NCBI RefSeq assembly: GCF_900163815.1
Contig: NZ_FUKO01000029.1
Location: forward strand, 1-64,000
Source: Microbacterium esteraromaticum
GTDB lineage: Bacteria > Actinomycetota > Actinomycetes > Actinomycetales > Microbacteriaceae
Direction: 5' to 3'
Length of the DNA: 64,000 bases
Part shown: in pieces, positions 1 to 11,066 of the stretch
Layout of the letters: each line of letters begins with the position of its first letter
Position numbering within the stretch: the stretch's first letter is position 1
The notes under the pieces: model-generated
Told to the model about the DNA's origin: nothing
The model's input: the letters and a program-made list of their open reading frames with translations, nothing else
The model's database searches: none
Program-made: the position numbers and the translations under genes

Positions 1-2
1 GC

Positions 3-152
3 CCGCAGGGCGACCGTCGTCCGCAGGGTGACCGCCCGTACCGGAGCAACGACCGTCCGCAGGGCGACCGTCCCTACCGGAGCAACGACCGTCCGCAGGG
101 CGACCGTCCCTACCGGAGCAATGACCGCACCCAGGACGATCGCCGCTCCTAC
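3..152 (+). repeat. 36-bp in-frame tandem repeat (SNDRPQGDRPYR units)
   Basis: Two nearly identical 36-bp units at 45-80 and 81-116 are flanked by degenerate copies on both sides. All keep the reading frame of the TPR-like gene and encode a basic, disordered-looking tract. The array continues beyond the left edge. Confidence 0.75.
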
Positions 153-1373
153 GGTGACCGCCCCCAGGGTGACCGTCGTTCCCAAGGCGATCGTCGTCCC
201 CAAGGTGGCGACCGCAACGATGGCGACCGTCGGTCGTTCCCGCAGCGGGGCGGCGTGGAGCGCACCTACAATGAATTCGCTCCGGTTCGGGAACGTATCC
301 CGGAGCCCCCGCTGCCAGACGAGATCACCGCGCGTGATCTGCATCCGGCGGCCCGCAACGAGCTCAAGACGCTGAGCAAGGAGAACGCCGAGCAGGTGGC
401 TCGGCACCTGGCGATGGTGGCACAGCTCGTCGACGACGAGCCAGAGCGTGCCCACGAGCATGCACTGGCAGCATCCCGTCGTGCTGGCCGCGTCGCGGTC
501 GTCCGCGAGACGCTGGCGATCACGGCATACGGCGTCGGGGACTTTGCGCTCGCTCTGCGAGAGCTGCGCACCTACCGGCGGATCTCCGGCCACGATGACC
601 AGATCGCGCTCATTGTGGACAGCGAGCGAGGAGTGGGCCGACCCGACCGTGCGCTCGAAGAGGGGCGCACTGTCGATCGCGCTTCGCTGGATCCGGCTGT
701 GCGTGTGGCTCTGGCGATTGCGATGTCGGGTGCTCGACTCGATCGCGGTGAGACGGAGCTCGCACTCGGAGAGCTCGAGATTCCGGAACTCAACCCCGAT
801 CGCGCGTTCTCGTGGAGCCCGGCGCTCTTCGCAGCCCGCGCGGCAGTGCTCGAAGACCTCGGCCGGATGGAGGAGTCTGCATTCTGGGCGCAGCGTGCAG
901 ACGCCGCGGCCTCCGCGCTCGGTCTCGATGGCGAGTTCGATGAGATCTACGTCGAAGACGGTCTCATCGAGGACGATGAATTCACAGACGGCGAACCGGA
1001 TGCGGACGACGTCGATGCCGGCGAAGCGGATGCGGACGACGTCGATGCCGGCGAAGCGGATGCGGACGACGTCGATGCCGGCGAACCGGAGGCTGACGAC
1101 GTCGATGCCGGCGAAGCGGATGCGGACGACGTCGATGCCGGCGAAGCGGATGCGGACGACGTCGATGCCGGCGAAGCGGAGGCTGACGATCAGCCGTATG
1201 CCGAGCAGCAGGCAGAATCTGACGAGCAGGCAGGCTCTGATGAGCAGGCAGGCTCTGACGAGGAGCCAGGCTCTGACGAGCAGGCAGACTCTGAAGAGCA
1301 GCCAGATTCCGGAGAGCCGCAGACTCCAGAGTCCGTGGCAACCGACGACTTGAGTGAGGATTCCGATCGCTGA
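3..1373 (+). CDS. TPR-like protein with basic N-terminal and acidic C-terminal repeats (5' partial)
   Basis: The frame is already open at the left edge, so the true start lies outside the window. The visible protein has three parts. First comes an Arg/Asp/Gln/Gly-rich stretch built on the unit SNDRPQGDRPYR. Then, from about position 255, there are roughly 240 residues of regular amphipathic helices resembling tetratricopeptide arrays (for example ALALRELRTYRR). Last is a very acidic tail of 10-residue units (ADADDVDAGE) followed by 6-residue SDEQAG-type units. No signal peptide or membrane segment is visible. The stop overlaps the next start (TGATG), so it is probably co-translated with the HAD phosphatase. 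The role is unknown; a scaffold or RNA-associated role would fit the charged tails but is a guess. A GTG at 255 is an internal codon rather than the start, because the repeats upstream are in the same frame. Confidence 0.7.
   Translation, partial: PQGDRRPQGDRPYRSNDRPQGDRPYRSNDRPQGDRPYRSNDRTQDDRRSYGDRPQGDRRSQGDRRPQGGDRNDGDRRSFPQRGGVERTYNEFAPVRERIPEPPLPDEITARDLHPAARNELKTLSKENAEQVARHLAMVAQLVDDEPERAHEHALAASRRAGRVAVVRETLAITAYGVGDFALALRELRTYRRISGHDDQIALIVDSERGVGRPDRALEEGRTVDRASLDPAVRVALAIAMSGARLDRGETELALGELEIPELNPDRAFSWSPALFAARAAVLEDLGRMEESAFWAQRADAAASALGLDGEFDEIYVEDGLIEDDEFTDGEPDADDVDAGEADADDVDAGEADADDVDAGEPEADDVDAGEADADDVDAGEADADDVDAGEAEADDQPYAEQQAESDEQAGSDEQAGSDEEPGSDEQADSEEQPDSGEPQTPESVATDDLSEDSDR
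996..1190 (+). repeat. 30-bp in-frame tandem repeat encoding acidic decapeptides
   Basis: Six full 30-bp units (996-1175) and a partial seventh encode (A/P)(D/E)ADDVDAGE. Several units are identical at the nucleotide level, which suggests recent slippage or unequal exchange. A second array of 18-bp units (SDEQAG-like) follows at about 1204-1310. Both stay in frame within the C-terminal tail of the TPR-like protein. Confidence 0.85.
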
Positions 1374-2410
1374 TGGCTCTCTTCCGTCGTGCGCAGCCGG
1401 CGCCGACCCCGCTGACTGACCGCGATGCGGTGCTCGCCGATCTCGATGGCGTCGTCTACGCCGGACCAGGTGCGTTGCCGCACGCGGTAGACAGCCTCAA
1501 CCGTGCCGGCGAGTCGATGCGGCTCGGCTACATCACCAACAACGCGTCCCGCACGGATGCCTCTGTCGCTGAGCATCTCACAAGCCTCGGGCTCACGGTG
1601 TCGCCGCAAGACGTGGTGACGAGTCCACAGGCTGCGATGCGTCTGCTGGCGACCATGGTGCCCGCTCCTGCGACGATCCTCATCGTCGGGGGAGAGGGGC
1701 TCGAAGTCGAGGCGGCGAAGGCCGGGTACACGGTCACGCGCAATGCGGACGACGCGCCGGCCGCCGTCGTGCAGGGCTTTGCGCCCGACGTCGCCTGGAC
1801 CGACCTGGCGGAAGCCGCCTTCGCGCTGAAGCTGCCCGAGGACGAGGGCGGGATCCCGTGGATCTCGACCAATACCGACTGGACCATTCCACGTGACCGT
1901 GGCATCGCTCCGGGCAATGGCACCCTCGTCTCGGCGGTCCACACCGCAATCGGACGGCTCTCGACAGTCGCAGGCAAGCCCGAGACGCCGATTTTCGAAG
2001 AGGCGATCGCCCGGTTCGGGGCGCAGCATCCGCTCTTCATCGGCGACCGCCTCGATACCGACATCTTGGGGTCGTCGCGAGCAGGGATCGACTCCGCGCT
2101 CGTCCTCACCGGCATCGACCGCCCCAAACATGTGCTGGCGGCCCCGCAGGGGTCGCGGCCGGACTACATTCTCAGCGACCTGCGCGAACTGCACCTGCCG
2201 TACCCGCAACCCGTGGAGAAGAACGGCGTGTTCACCGTCAACGATGCCGCAGTGCGCGTGGTGGATGCCGACGTGCAGATCCTCTCGCAGGGGCGTTCGC
2301 AGGTCGATCTGCTGCGCGCGGGAGCCGCTGCCATCTGGGCCACCGGACTCGCGATCTATGCGTTCCGGGTGCCGGAGCTGCTCTACGCAGATCCTTTCCA
2401 CAGACCCTGA
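1373..2410 (+). CDS. HAD-IIA family phosphatase (NagD-like)
   Basis: Predicted cytoplasmic phosphatase of HAD subfamily IIA, whose members hydrolyse sugar phosphates, nucleotides or phosphoglycolate. Motif I is DLDGVVYAG with the nucleophile and acid/base aspartates at residues 23 and 25. Motif II is the TNNAS segment near residue 57, and motif IV is GDRLDTDILG in the second half. The cap between motifs II and III is of the C2 type expected for the subfamily. At 345 residues it carries a C-terminal extension of roughly 70-80 residues after the usual core. The start ATG overlaps the stop of the upstream gene. The substrate cannot be told from sequence. Confidence 0.88.
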   Translation: MALFRRAQPAPTPLTDRDAVLADLDGVVYAGPGALPHAVDSLNRAGESMRLGYITNNASRTDASVAEHLTSLGLTVSPQDVVTSPQAAMRLLATMVPAPATILIVGGEGLEVEAAKAGYTVTRNADDAPAAVVQGFAPDVAWTDLAEAAFALKLPEDEGGIPWISTNTDWTIPRDRGIAPGNGTLVSAVHTAIGRLSTVAGKPETPIFEEAIARFGAQHPLFIGDRLDTDILGSSRAGIDSALVLTGIDRPKHVLAAPQGSRPDYILSDLRELHLPYPQPVEKNGVFTVNDAAVRVVDADVQILSQGRSQVDLLRAGAAAIWATGLAIYAFRVPELLYADPFHRP

Positions 2411-2453
2411 GCGTCGCCACAGCGCGAGCGCTGGCGCGGGCTAAAGTGGTCTG

Positions 2454-2630
2454 ATGGAGCACACGCGAGATGAGCCAGCCGATGCGCTCTGGAGCCGCCT
2501 GCGCCTCATCGAAGGGCAGCCGCTCGCTGATCGCGCGGGGGCCTACGGCGCGCTGCACGACGAGCTGATGAAACGACTTGAGAGCGCCCCGCGCGCAGAC
2601 GCCCGCGACGCGGCCCCGGGAGCGCGATGA
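2454..2630 (+). CDS. Small conserved-position protein, 58 aa
   Basis: A 58-codon ORF starts with ATG at 2454 and ends with TGA overlapping the tlyA start (ATGA). It encodes a helix-prone, charged peptide (LWSRLRLIEGQPLADRA, then YGALHDELMKRLES). There is no signal peptide or membrane segment. The tight coupling to tlyA, the 43-nt gap after the HAD gene and the in-frame high-GC codon use support a real gene. Function unknown. Confidence 0.6.
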   Translation: MEHTRDEPADALWSRLRLIEGQPLADRAGAYGALHDELMKRLESAPRADARDAAPGAR

Positions 2631-3424
2631 CGCGTCTGGACGCAGCCCTGGCTATACGGGGACTTGCGCGATCGCGCACGCACGCAGCGACCCTCATCGC
2701 CGACGGCCTGGTGCAGGTCGACGGACGCACCATCGTCAAAGCATCGACAGCTGTTTCCGACGAGGCTGCGATCTCGGTCGCCGGCAGTGACCACTACGTC
2801 AGCCGCGGTGCGCACAAGCTCATCGCCGCGCTCGACGGCTTCAAGATCGGCGCTGAGGGCCGATTGGCGCTCGATATGGGTGCTTCCACCGGTGGTTTCA
2901 CGCAGGTGCTTCTCGAGCGCGGTGTGCGCAAGGTGCTCGCGGTCGACGTCGGCCACGGCCAGCTCTCTCCGCAGATCGCGCAGAATTCCGCCGTCACTTC
3001 GGTCGAAGGCTTCAACGTGCGCAATATGAGCGCCGACAGCCTCGCCAAGGCCACCGGTGAGCGGGTACGCCCCGATCTCATCGTGGGCGACCTGTCTTTC
3101 ATCTCGCTGGCGCTGGTGCTGCCTGCGATCGCCGAGACGGCGCCCGCAGAGGCCGACATCATCCTGCTGGTCAAACCGCAGTTCGAGGTCGGACGCACGG
3201 CCGTGCGCGGCGGACTCGTCACCAGTTGTGTTGCACGGATGGATGCCGTCGAGCGCACTCTGTGGAGCGCCCAGGATGCAGGGCTCGGCACGCTCGGCAT
3301 CCTGCCCTCGCCGATTCTGGGCACGCACGGCAATGCCGAGTATCTGGCGCACCTCGCACCTCACCGCGGCACTGATCCGTCAGAATGGACGGAGCACATC
3401 GCGCATCTGGCAGGAGGACGATGA
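2627..3424 (+). CDS. tlyA: TlyA family rRNA (cytidine-2'-O)-methyltransferase
   Basis: Predicted SAM-dependent 2'-O-methyltransferase acting on 16S and 23S rRNA cytidines; in mycobacteria TlyA activity determines capreomycin sensitivity. The N-terminal S4 RNA-binding domain (RLDAALAIRGLARSR, residues 3-60) is followed by an FtsJ-type Rossmann fold with the SAM loop LDMGASTGGF near residue 84 and the catalytic-lysine motif KPQFEVGR. Length (265 aa) is normal. The start was chosen by the ATGA overlap with the small upstream gene. The stop overlaps the nadK start in the same way, so at least four genes are translationally coupled. Confidence 0.93.
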   Translation: MTRLDAALAIRGLARSRTHAATLIADGLVQVDGRTIVKASTAVSDEAAISVAGSDHYVSRGAHKLIAALDGFKIGAEGRLALDMGASTGGFTQVLLERGVRKVLAVDVGHGQLSPQIAQNSAVTSVEGFNVRNMSADSLAKATGERVRPDLIVGDLSFISLALVLPAIAETAPAEADIILLVKPQFEVGRTAVRGGLVTSCVARMDAVERTLWSAQDAGLGTLGILPSPILGTHGNAEYLAHLAPHRGTDPSEWTEHIAHLAGGR

Positions 3425-4326
3425 ACGACCGACGCATTCTGGTCATCGCTCATGCAAAGCGAGAGGACACGGTCGCTGCGGCCCTGAGGATCATCGACGC
3501 ACTGCGTGACGCGGGGGCCGTTCCGGTCCTTCCTGCCCCCGATCGAGATGAACTGATCGAGGTCGATGCGCGCTTCGCGGACATCGAGCTGCTTGGCGTC
3601 GATGTCGCGCTGGAAGACCTCGAGCTGGCGATCGTCCTCGGCGGCGACGGCACGATCCTGCGCGCGGCCGAACTTGTACGCGGATCGAGCGCGCCGGTGC
3701 TCGGCATCAACATGGGACACGTCGGCTTCCTGGCCGAGATCGAGCGCGACGACATGGATGCTGCTGTTCGCCGCGTCATCGATCGCGACTACGAGGTCGA
3801 AGAGCGCCTCGCACTCTCGGTGCGGGTGAAGGACTCCGCAGGAAACGTCGTCTACGACACCTGGGCGCTCAACGAGGCGACCGTCGAGAAGGCCAGCCGT
3901 GAGCGGATGATCGAGGTCGTGATCGAGATCGACGGCAGACCGCTGTCGAGTTTCGGATGCGATGGAATGGTCGTCTCGACCCCCACCGGATCCACCGCAT
4001 ATAACTTCTCAGCCGGTGGCCCGGTCATCTGGCCCACCGTGGAGGCGATCACCGTCGTGCCGCTGTCCGCACACGCGCTGTTCGCCAAGCCCCTCGTCGT
4101 CGGCCCCGAGGCCTCGGTCGCGATCGAAGTTCTCGAGCGCACGACCAGCACCGGCATCCTCTGGTGCGATGGTCGGCGCTCACACGATCTGCCCCCCGGG
4201 GCGCGCGTGATCGTGCGGCGCTCGGAAGAGCCGGTGCGACTGGCTCGACTGCATCCGACCGCCTTCACGAATCGACTCGTGCGCAAGTTCCGGCTGCCGG
4301 TCGCCGGGTGGCGGGGCGCCCCATGA
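3421..4326 (+). CDS. nadK: NAD kinase
   Basis: Phosphorylates NAD+ to NADP+, using ATP or polyphosphate, in the cytoplasm. The diagnostic GGDGT motif is at residues 74-78, and the second conserved region reads TPTGSTAYNFSAGGP. The LNEATVEKA segment is the typical NE/D site. 301 aa is standard. The ATG at 3421 is preceded by AGGAGG and overlaps the tlyA stop; a longer in-frame start at 3385 lies inside tlyA and has no ribosome site. It sits in the conserved actinobacterial tlyA-nadK-recN block. Confidence 0.95.
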   Translation: MNDRRILVIAHAKREDTVAAALRIIDALRDAGAVPVLPAPDRDELIEVDARFADIELLGVDVALEDLELAIVLGGDGTILRAAELVRGSSAPVLGINMGHVGFLAEIERDDMDAAVRRVIDRDYEVEERLALSVRVKDSAGNVVYDTWALNEATVEKASRERMIEVVIEIDGRPLSSFGCDGMVVSTPTGSTAYNFSAGGPVIWPTVEAITVVPLSAHALFAKPLVVGPEASVAIEVLERTTSTGILWCDGRRSHDLPPGARVIVRRSEEPVRLARLHPTAFTNRLVRKFRLPVAGWRGAP

Positions 4327-6011
4327 TCGACGAGATGCGCATCCGCGGCCTCGGCGTCATCGACGACGCGATGCTGCCGCTGGGCCCCGGATTCACCGCC
4401 GTCACCGGTGAGACCGGCGCGGGGAAGACCATGGTCGTCACCGGACTCGGACTGCTGCTCGGCGCACGTGCCGACACGTCCGCGATTCGGGCCGGTGCCG
4501 GGCAGGCATCCGTCGCCGGGGTGTGGGTGGTGCCCCCGGCGGGCGCCATCGCCGACATCGTCTCCGACGCCGGCGGCGAGCTTGAACCCGCCGGTGACGC
4601 GGCCGAGCTGTATGTCTCGCGCACGCTCAGCGCCGAAGGCCGCAGCCGCGCCAGCGTCGGCGGCCGCCCCGCACCCGCGGCGGTGCTCGCGTCACTGGCA
4701 GAAGAGCTCGTCGTCGTGCACGGGCAGTCCGAGCAGCTGCGGCTCCGCTCCGCGGTCGCACAGCGTGATGCGCTCGACCGGTTCGGCGGCCAGGCCATCG
4801 CCGACGCGCTGACGCGCTATGCCAGCAGCTTTCAGACGTGGCGCGGGCTGGATGCCGAGATCACCGAGCTGACCGAGAATCGCGACCGACGTGCAGCCGA
4901 GGCCGCGCTGCTTCGCGAGCAGCTGGCTGAGATCGAACAGCTCGAACCGCAGACCGGCGAGGACGCCACACTGAACGAACGCGCGGAGCGCCTGGCCAAT
5001 GCCGAAGAGCTGCGTGTTGCGGCATCCGTCGCCCGATCGGCGCTGTCGAGCGATGAAGATCTCCCGGACGTATCGGCTCTGCTCGCCGAAGCGCGACGAT
5101 CTCTCGAGCGCGCAGATGACGCGCAGCTCACTGAGATCGCGGATGCCGTCGCCGATCTCGGCTACCGTGCCGCCGACCTCACCCTGCAGCTGAGCGCCTA
5201 CCTCGCCGACCTCGACGAGGCGGGTCCGCATGAGCTCGCTGCCGTCGAAGAGCGTCGCGCGGCCATCGGCGGCCTGATCCGGCAGCACGGATCCCTCGAA
5301 CAGGCGCTCGAGGTCTGGCAGACCGGCTCCCTCCGCCTCGCCGAGCTCGATGACGATGGCGACCGCATCGAGCGCTTGACCGAAGAGGCCGCCCTGGCCC
5401 GTGCAGACCTGGACGACGCGGCTGGCGCACTCACCGCCGTGCGCACAGAGGCCGCCGGGCGGCTCTCGAGCGCGGTCACCGAAGAGCTGCACGCGCTGGC
5501 GATGCCCGATGCCCGACTCGAAGTGCGCGTGTCACCCGGTGCGGAATCGACCCACGGACGCGACGATGTCGCCATCCTCCTCGCCCCGCATCCCGGAGCC
5601 GAACCGCGCTCGGTGTCGCGCGGCGCGTCAGGCGGCGAGCTCTCACGCGTCATGCTCGCGATCGAAGTCGTGATCGCCGGTACCGACCCGGTGCCGACCT
5701 TCGTCTTCGACGAGGTGGATGCGGGAATCGGCGGTGCCGCCGCGATCGAGGTCGGCAGACGCCTCGCCCAGTTGGCTCGCACCTCGCAGGTCATCGCGGT
5801 CACCCATCTTGCGCAGGTCGCGGCCTTCGCCACCAACCACCTCTCCGTCGTGAAGTCGCACGATGGCGCGGTCACTGCCTCCAGCGTCACCCGTCTGGCG
5901 GGGGAGGAGCGCGAAGCCGAAATGGCCCGGCTGCTCTCCGGTCTCACGGATTCCGACGCCGCCCTCACCCATGCCCGAGAGCTTCTGAGCCTCGGCTCGA
6001 AGTTGAACTGA
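4323..6011 (+). CDS. recN: DNA repair protein RecN
   Basis: SMC-like ATPase recruited to double-strand breaks, where it aids recombination repair. It has Walker A GETGAGKT (residues 29-36), the signature SGGELSR and Walker [13 protein letters not shown] close to the C-terminus. The long central segment (about 170-400) is rich in Ala, Glu, Leu and Arg, as expected for a short coiled coil. 562 aa is a normal RecN length. The start ATG overlaps the nadK stop (ATGA); upstream in-frame starts lie within nadK. Confidence 0.94.
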   Translation: MIDEMRIRGLGVIDDAMLPLGPGFTAVTGETGAGKTMVVTGLGLLLGARADTSAIRAGAGQASVAGVWVVPPAGAIADIVSDAGGELEPAGDAAELYVSRTLSAEGRSRASVGGRPAPAAVLASLAEELVVVHGQSEQLRLRSAVAQRDALDRFGGQAIADALTRYASSFQTWRGLDAEITELTENRDRRAAEAALLREQLAEIEQLEPQTGEDATLNERAERLANAEELRVAASVARSALSSDEDLPDVSALLAEARRSLERADDAQLTEIADAVADLGYRAADLTLQLSAYLADLDEAGPHELAAVEERRAAIGGLIRQHGSLEQALEVWQTGSLRLAELDDDGDRIERLTEEAALARADLDDAAGALTAVRTEAAGRLSSAVTEELHALAMPDARLEVRVSPGAESTHGRDDVAILLAPHPGAEPRSVSRGASGGELSRVMLAIEVVIAGTDPVPTFVFDEVDAGIGGAAAIEVGRRLAQLARTSQVIAVTHLAQVAAFATNHLSVVKSHDGAVTASSVTRLAGEEREAEMARLLSGLTDSDAALTHARELLSLGSKLN

Positions 6012-6025
6012 TAGGATCGAAGCCC

Positions 6026-7718
<1,693 letters not shown>

Positions 7719-7726
<8 letters not shown>

Positions 7727-8315
7727 CAAGCCCGCGGCCAGGTCCGCCGCCTCGCTACAGGACGAGTCGTTCGAGCCGGAAGTGCTCCAGAGCGACCTCG
7801 TCTACAAGGGCTGGGTGTGGGACGTGCGCTCGGATCGGGTGGCTTACGGCGAGGGCGAGATCGTCCGCGAGTACGTCGCTCACACCGGTGCGGTGGCGAT
7901 CGTCGCGGTCGATGAGAAGGACCGGGTGCTGCTGATCCAGCAGTACCGGCATCCGATCCGCCACCGCGACTGGGAGCTGCCGGCGGGTCTCCTCGACATT
8001 CCCGGCGAGGATCCGCTGGTCGCTGCGCAGCGCGAGCTGGCGGAGGAAGCCGACGTCACCGCCGCCCACTGGGAACACCTCGTGTCGTCATGGACGACAC
8101 CGGGCGGCAACGACGAGATGATCCACATCTACCTCGCCACCGGCATCAGTGCGTCCGAAGCCGCGCACGTGCGCGAAGACGAAGAAGCGGACATCCGCGT
8201 GGAGTGGGTGCCGCTGTCGGATGCTGCGGATGCTGTGCTGGCAGGACGGATGCACAACGGCATCCTCTCCATTGGGGTGCTCGCCACCGAGCGGCTGCTG
8301 CGCGACCGAGCCTGA
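7719..8315 (+). CDS. Nudix hydrolase, ADP-ribose pyrophosphatase-like
   Basis: 198-residue Nudix protein of the ADP-ribose pyrophosphatase type, which splits ADP-ribose to AMP and ribose-5-phosphate. The Nudix box spans [20 protein letters not shown] and continues EEADV, matching the G-E-REUXEE pattern with Ala in place of the last Gly. The preceding [17 protein letters not shown] is characteristic of this subfamily. The ATG at 7719 starts within the end of pyrG. It is followed immediately by xerD, an order common in actinobacteria. Confidence 0.88.
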
Positions 8316-8316
8316 C

Positions 8317-9219
8317 ATGCAGCTCGACCGGGCGCTGGACGAGTATCTGCGGCACGTCACGATCGAACGGGGCCTCTCCGCGCACACCATCGCGGCGTAC
8401 CGGCGAGATCTCAACGGTTACCTGGAATGGCTGACGGCGCAGGGGATCACGGAGATCGAGGCGGTGACGGCATCCGTCGTGTCGGATTTCATCGCCCAGC
8501 GTTCCGCAGCCGTCCCGCCGCCCGCGGCGACGAGCCTTGCCCGACTGCAGTCGTCTGTGCGCAATTGGCACCGTTTTCTGGCTCGCGAGGAGATCGCGTC
8601 GGATGACCCCTCCGGGCGGCTGCGCCCGCCGAAGACGCCGCAGCGTCTGCCGAAGGCCCTGACGATCGACCAGGTCGAGCGTCTGCTCGCCGCGCCCCCG
8701 TCCGACGAGCCGATCGGCATCCGCGACCGCGCGCTGCTCGAGCTGCTGTATGCGACGGGTGCTCGAGTGTCAGAGGTCGTCTCGCTTGACGTCGATGATC
8801 TCGCCTATGGCGACGTTCTGCGGCTGCGCGGCAAGGGCGACAAAGAGCGGATCGTGCCGGTGGGGTCGTACGCGCGCGTCGCAGTCGATGCCTACCTGAC
8901 CCGCGTTCGACCGCAGCTGGCGGCAAAGGGCCGAGCGACTGCCCGATTGTTCCTCGGCGCGCGCGGTGCACCGCTGTCGCGGCAGAGCGCCTGGCTCGTG
9001 ATCCGCTCGGCCGCCGAACGTGCGCAGATCGCCGCGGAGGTCTCGCCCCACACTCTGCGGCACTCGTTCGCCACCCACCTGCTGCAGGGCGGCGCCGACG
9101 TGCGGGTCGTGCAGGAACTGCTCGGGCACGCCTCTGTCGCCACCACGCAGATCTACACGCATGTGTCGGTAGACACACTGCGAGACATCTACGCGACCTC
9201 GCATCCTCGGGCGCGCTGA
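8317..9219 (+). CDS. xerD: Site-specific tyrosine recombinase XerD
   Basis: Resolves chromosome dimers at dif together with XerC and FtsK. The N-terminal SAM-like domain (residues 1-90) is followed by a catalytic domain. It shows the arginine in ATGARVSEV, the [12 protein letters not shown] box (HxxR), the histidine in [11 protein letters not shown] and the nucleophilic tyrosine in QIYTHV. At 300 aa it is a housekeeping recombinase and differs clearly from the phage-type integrase at 21.8 kb. The ATG lies 1 nt after the Nudix stop. Confidence 0.93.
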   Translation: MQLDRALDEYLRHVTIERGLSAHTIAAYRRDLNGYLEWLTAQGITEIEAVTASVVSDFIAQRSAAVPPPAATSLARLQSSVRNWHRFLAREEIASDDPSGRLRPPKTPQRLPKALTIDQVERLLAAPPSDEPIGIRDRALLELLYATGARVSEVVSLDVDDLAYGDVLRLRGKGDKERIVPVGSYARVAVDAYLTRVRPQLAAKGRATARLFLGARGAPLSRQSAWLVIRSAAERAQIAAEVSPHTLRHSFATHLLQGGADVRVVQELLGHASVATTQIYTHVSVDTLRDIYATSHPRAR

Positions 9220-9284
9220 CGGCGGTATTCACTGCGCGTCGGACGTCGTGTCCGCTTGCCGCTCTCTGCCCTGCCGCGCGCCGA

Positions 9285-9314
9285 CTGTGAGGCCGCCGCC
9301 GTGGCCGCTACAAT
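9285..9314 (+). promoter_or_regulatory. Possible promoter for the parA-scpAB run
   Basis: A TACAAT -10-like hexamer at 9309-9314 is preceded at 18 nt by a weak -35 (CTGTGA, 9285-9290). It lies in the only sizeable gap (121 nt) in this part of the gene run, 27 nt before the parA start. The -35 match is poor, so this is tentative. Confidence 0.3.
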
Positions 9315-9340
9315 CGACCAAGCACGGAAGGCAGGAAACG

Positions 9341-10231
9341 GTGGCGAAGCAAGCGGCGAAGTCCAGCTCGAAGGCGACGAAGGGCGACGAAACCCCTATC
9401 GGCCCGACCGGTCGCCCATATCAAGGGTTCGCGACCCCCGCGCCGCTCGCATCGCACGGGCCCGCGCGCATCATCGCGCTGTGCAACCAGAAGGGCGGGG
9501 TCGGCAAGACCACGACCGCGATCAACCTGGCCGCCTCGCTCGCCGAATACGGCCGCAAGGTACTCGCCGTCGACTTCGACCCGCAGGGTGCGCTCTCGGC
9601 GGGCCTCGGCATCGTCACGCACGACGTGACCACCGTCTACGACCTGCTGCTGGACACCAAGCGCGATCCGCATGATGCGATCGTGGCGTCATCGGTCGAG
9701 AACCTCGACGTGCTGCCGGCCAACATCGATCTGTCGGCCGCCGAGGTGCACCTGGTCAACGAGGTCGCCCGAGAGACGATCCTCGCGCGCGTGCTGCGTC
9801 ACGTCGCCGGCGAGTACGACGTCATTCTCATCGACTGCCAGCCATCGCTCGGACTCCTCACTGTGAACGCGCTCACCGCCGCGCACGGCGTGGTCATCCC
9901 GCTGGAGTGCGAGTTCTTCGCGCTGCGCGGTGTGGCGCTGCTCATCGAGACGATCGACAAGGTGCGCGATCGCCTGAATCCGTCGATCACCCTCGACGGA
10001 CTGCTGGCCACAATGTACGACCCGCGCACGCTGCACTCGCGCGAGGTGCTGGAGCGCGTGGTCGAGGCCTTCGGCGATGACGTGCTTGAGACGGTCATCG
10101 GTCGCACGGTGAAGTTCCCGGACGCTTCCGTGTCGGGCATTCCGATCACCGAGTTCGCGCCGGAGCACGCCGCAGCGCAGGCGTACCTGCGACTGGCGCG
10201 GGAGCTGGTCGCCCGTGGCGCCGTCGCCTGA
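9341..10231 (+). CDS. parA: ParA/Soj family ATPase
   Basis: Deviant-Walker ATPase of the ParA/Soj family, used for DNA or protein positioning. KGGVGKTTT lies near residue 51 with the signature lysine, followed by the DFDPQGALSAGLG switch and the DCQPSLG Walker B-like segment. The first ~40 residues are a polar Lys/Ser-rich extension. GTG at 9341 is chosen because AGGAAA precedes it and the protein then begins MAKQAAKSS. No parB follows. The position between xerD and scpA is the usual actinobacterial arrangement for this second ParA, distinct from the origin-proximal parAB pair. Confidence 0.88.
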   Translation: MAKQAAKSSSKATKGDETPIGPTGRPYQGFATPAPLASHGPARIIALCNQKGGVGKTTTAINLAASLAEYGRKVLAVDFDPQGALSAGLGIVTHDVTTVYDLLLDTKRDPHDAIVASSVENLDVLPANIDLSAAEVHLVNEVARETILARVLRHVAGEYDVILIDCQPSLGLLTVNALTAAHGVVIPLECEFFALRGVALLIETIDKVRDRLNPSITLDGLLATMYDPRTLHSREVLERVVEAFGDDVLETVIGRTVKFPDASVSGIPITEFAPEHAAAQAYLRLARELVARGAVA

Positions 10232-11066
10232 TTTTGATCCGCTCCTCGCGCCGGTTGTCGATCCCGCTGAGACAGCCGAGGACGACTCCGGCTTCCGCGT
10301 CTCGCTGACGAACTTCGACGGACCCTTCGATCTGCTGCTGAACCTCATCTCCAAGCACGAGCTCGATATCACCGAAGTCTCTCTGAGCCGCGTCACCAAC
10401 GAGTTCATCTCGTACCTGAAGGAGCTCGATGGCGAAGAGGAGCTCGGACAGGCCTCGGAGTTCCTCGTTGTGGCGGTGACGCTGCTCGATATGAAGGTCG
10501 CCGGACTCCTCCCGCAGGGTGAGTTGGTGGATGCCGAATCCGTTGCGCTGCTCGAAGCTCGCGACCTGCTGTTCGCGCGGCTGCTGCAGTACCGTGCCTT
10601 CAAAGAGGTCTCGGCGTGGTTCGCGCGCTGCCTGCAGCGAGAAGACCGCCGGCACGTGCGCGCCGTGCAGCTCGATGAGAAGCACCGTCGCAAGACGCCG
10701 GAATTGGTGTGGTCGCTCACAGTCGACGATTTCGCCGCGTTGGCACTGCTGGCCTTCGCGCCGAAGGAGATCCCGACCGTCGGGCTCGATCACCTGCATG
10801 CGCCGCTGGTCAGCATCCGCGAGCAGGCAGCCGTGGTCGTGACGCTGCTGCGCAGCACCGAATCACTGACGTTCCGCGAACTGATCGCGGGTGTCGCTGA
10901 GCCCGGCATCGTCGTGGCGCGGTTCATCTCGGTGCTCGAGCTGTACCGCCACGCGGCGCTGTCGTTCGAGCAGCTCGAACCGCTCGGCGAGCTCACGCTG
11001 CGGTGGTCTGCCGAGAGCTGGTCCGACGAGCAGCTGGCGACGCTCGGAGCCGACTATGACCGATGA
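10215..11066 (+). CDS. scpA: Segregation and condensation protein A
   Basis: Kleisin subunit that bridges the SMC heads in the bacterial condensin complex. The kleisin N-terminal helix region FDGPFDLLLNLISKHELDI (about residues 35-53) is strongly diagnostic, and the C-terminal winged-helix part ends SFEQLEPLGELTLRW. Length 283 aa. GTG at 10215 overlaps the end of parA by 17 nt. It is coupled to scpB, whose start lies within its last codons. Confidence 0.92.
   Translation: MAPSPDFDPLLAPVVDPAETAEDDSGFRVSLTNFDGPFDLLLNLISKHELDITEVSLSRVTNEFISYLKELDGEEELGQASEFLVVAVTLLDMKVAGLLPQGELVDAESVALLEARDLLFARLLQYRAFKEVSAWFARCLQREDRRHVRAVQLDEKHRRKTPELVWSLTVDDFAALALLAFAPKEIPTVGLDHLHAPLVSIREQAAVVVTLLRSTESLTFRELIAGVAEPGIVVARFISVLELYRHAALSFEQLEPLGELTLRWSAESWSDEQLATLGADYDR

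Noticed and set aside
996..1190. Regular 30-bp repeats considered as a CRISPR-like or regulatory array
   Set aside because: The repeats have no spacers, stay in frame and encode acidic decapeptides within a protein tail.
1190..2401. A 403-codon open frame on the minus strand opposite the HAD phosphatase
   Set aside because: It is the antisense of a gene with clear HAD motifs, and its reading reflects codon bias only.
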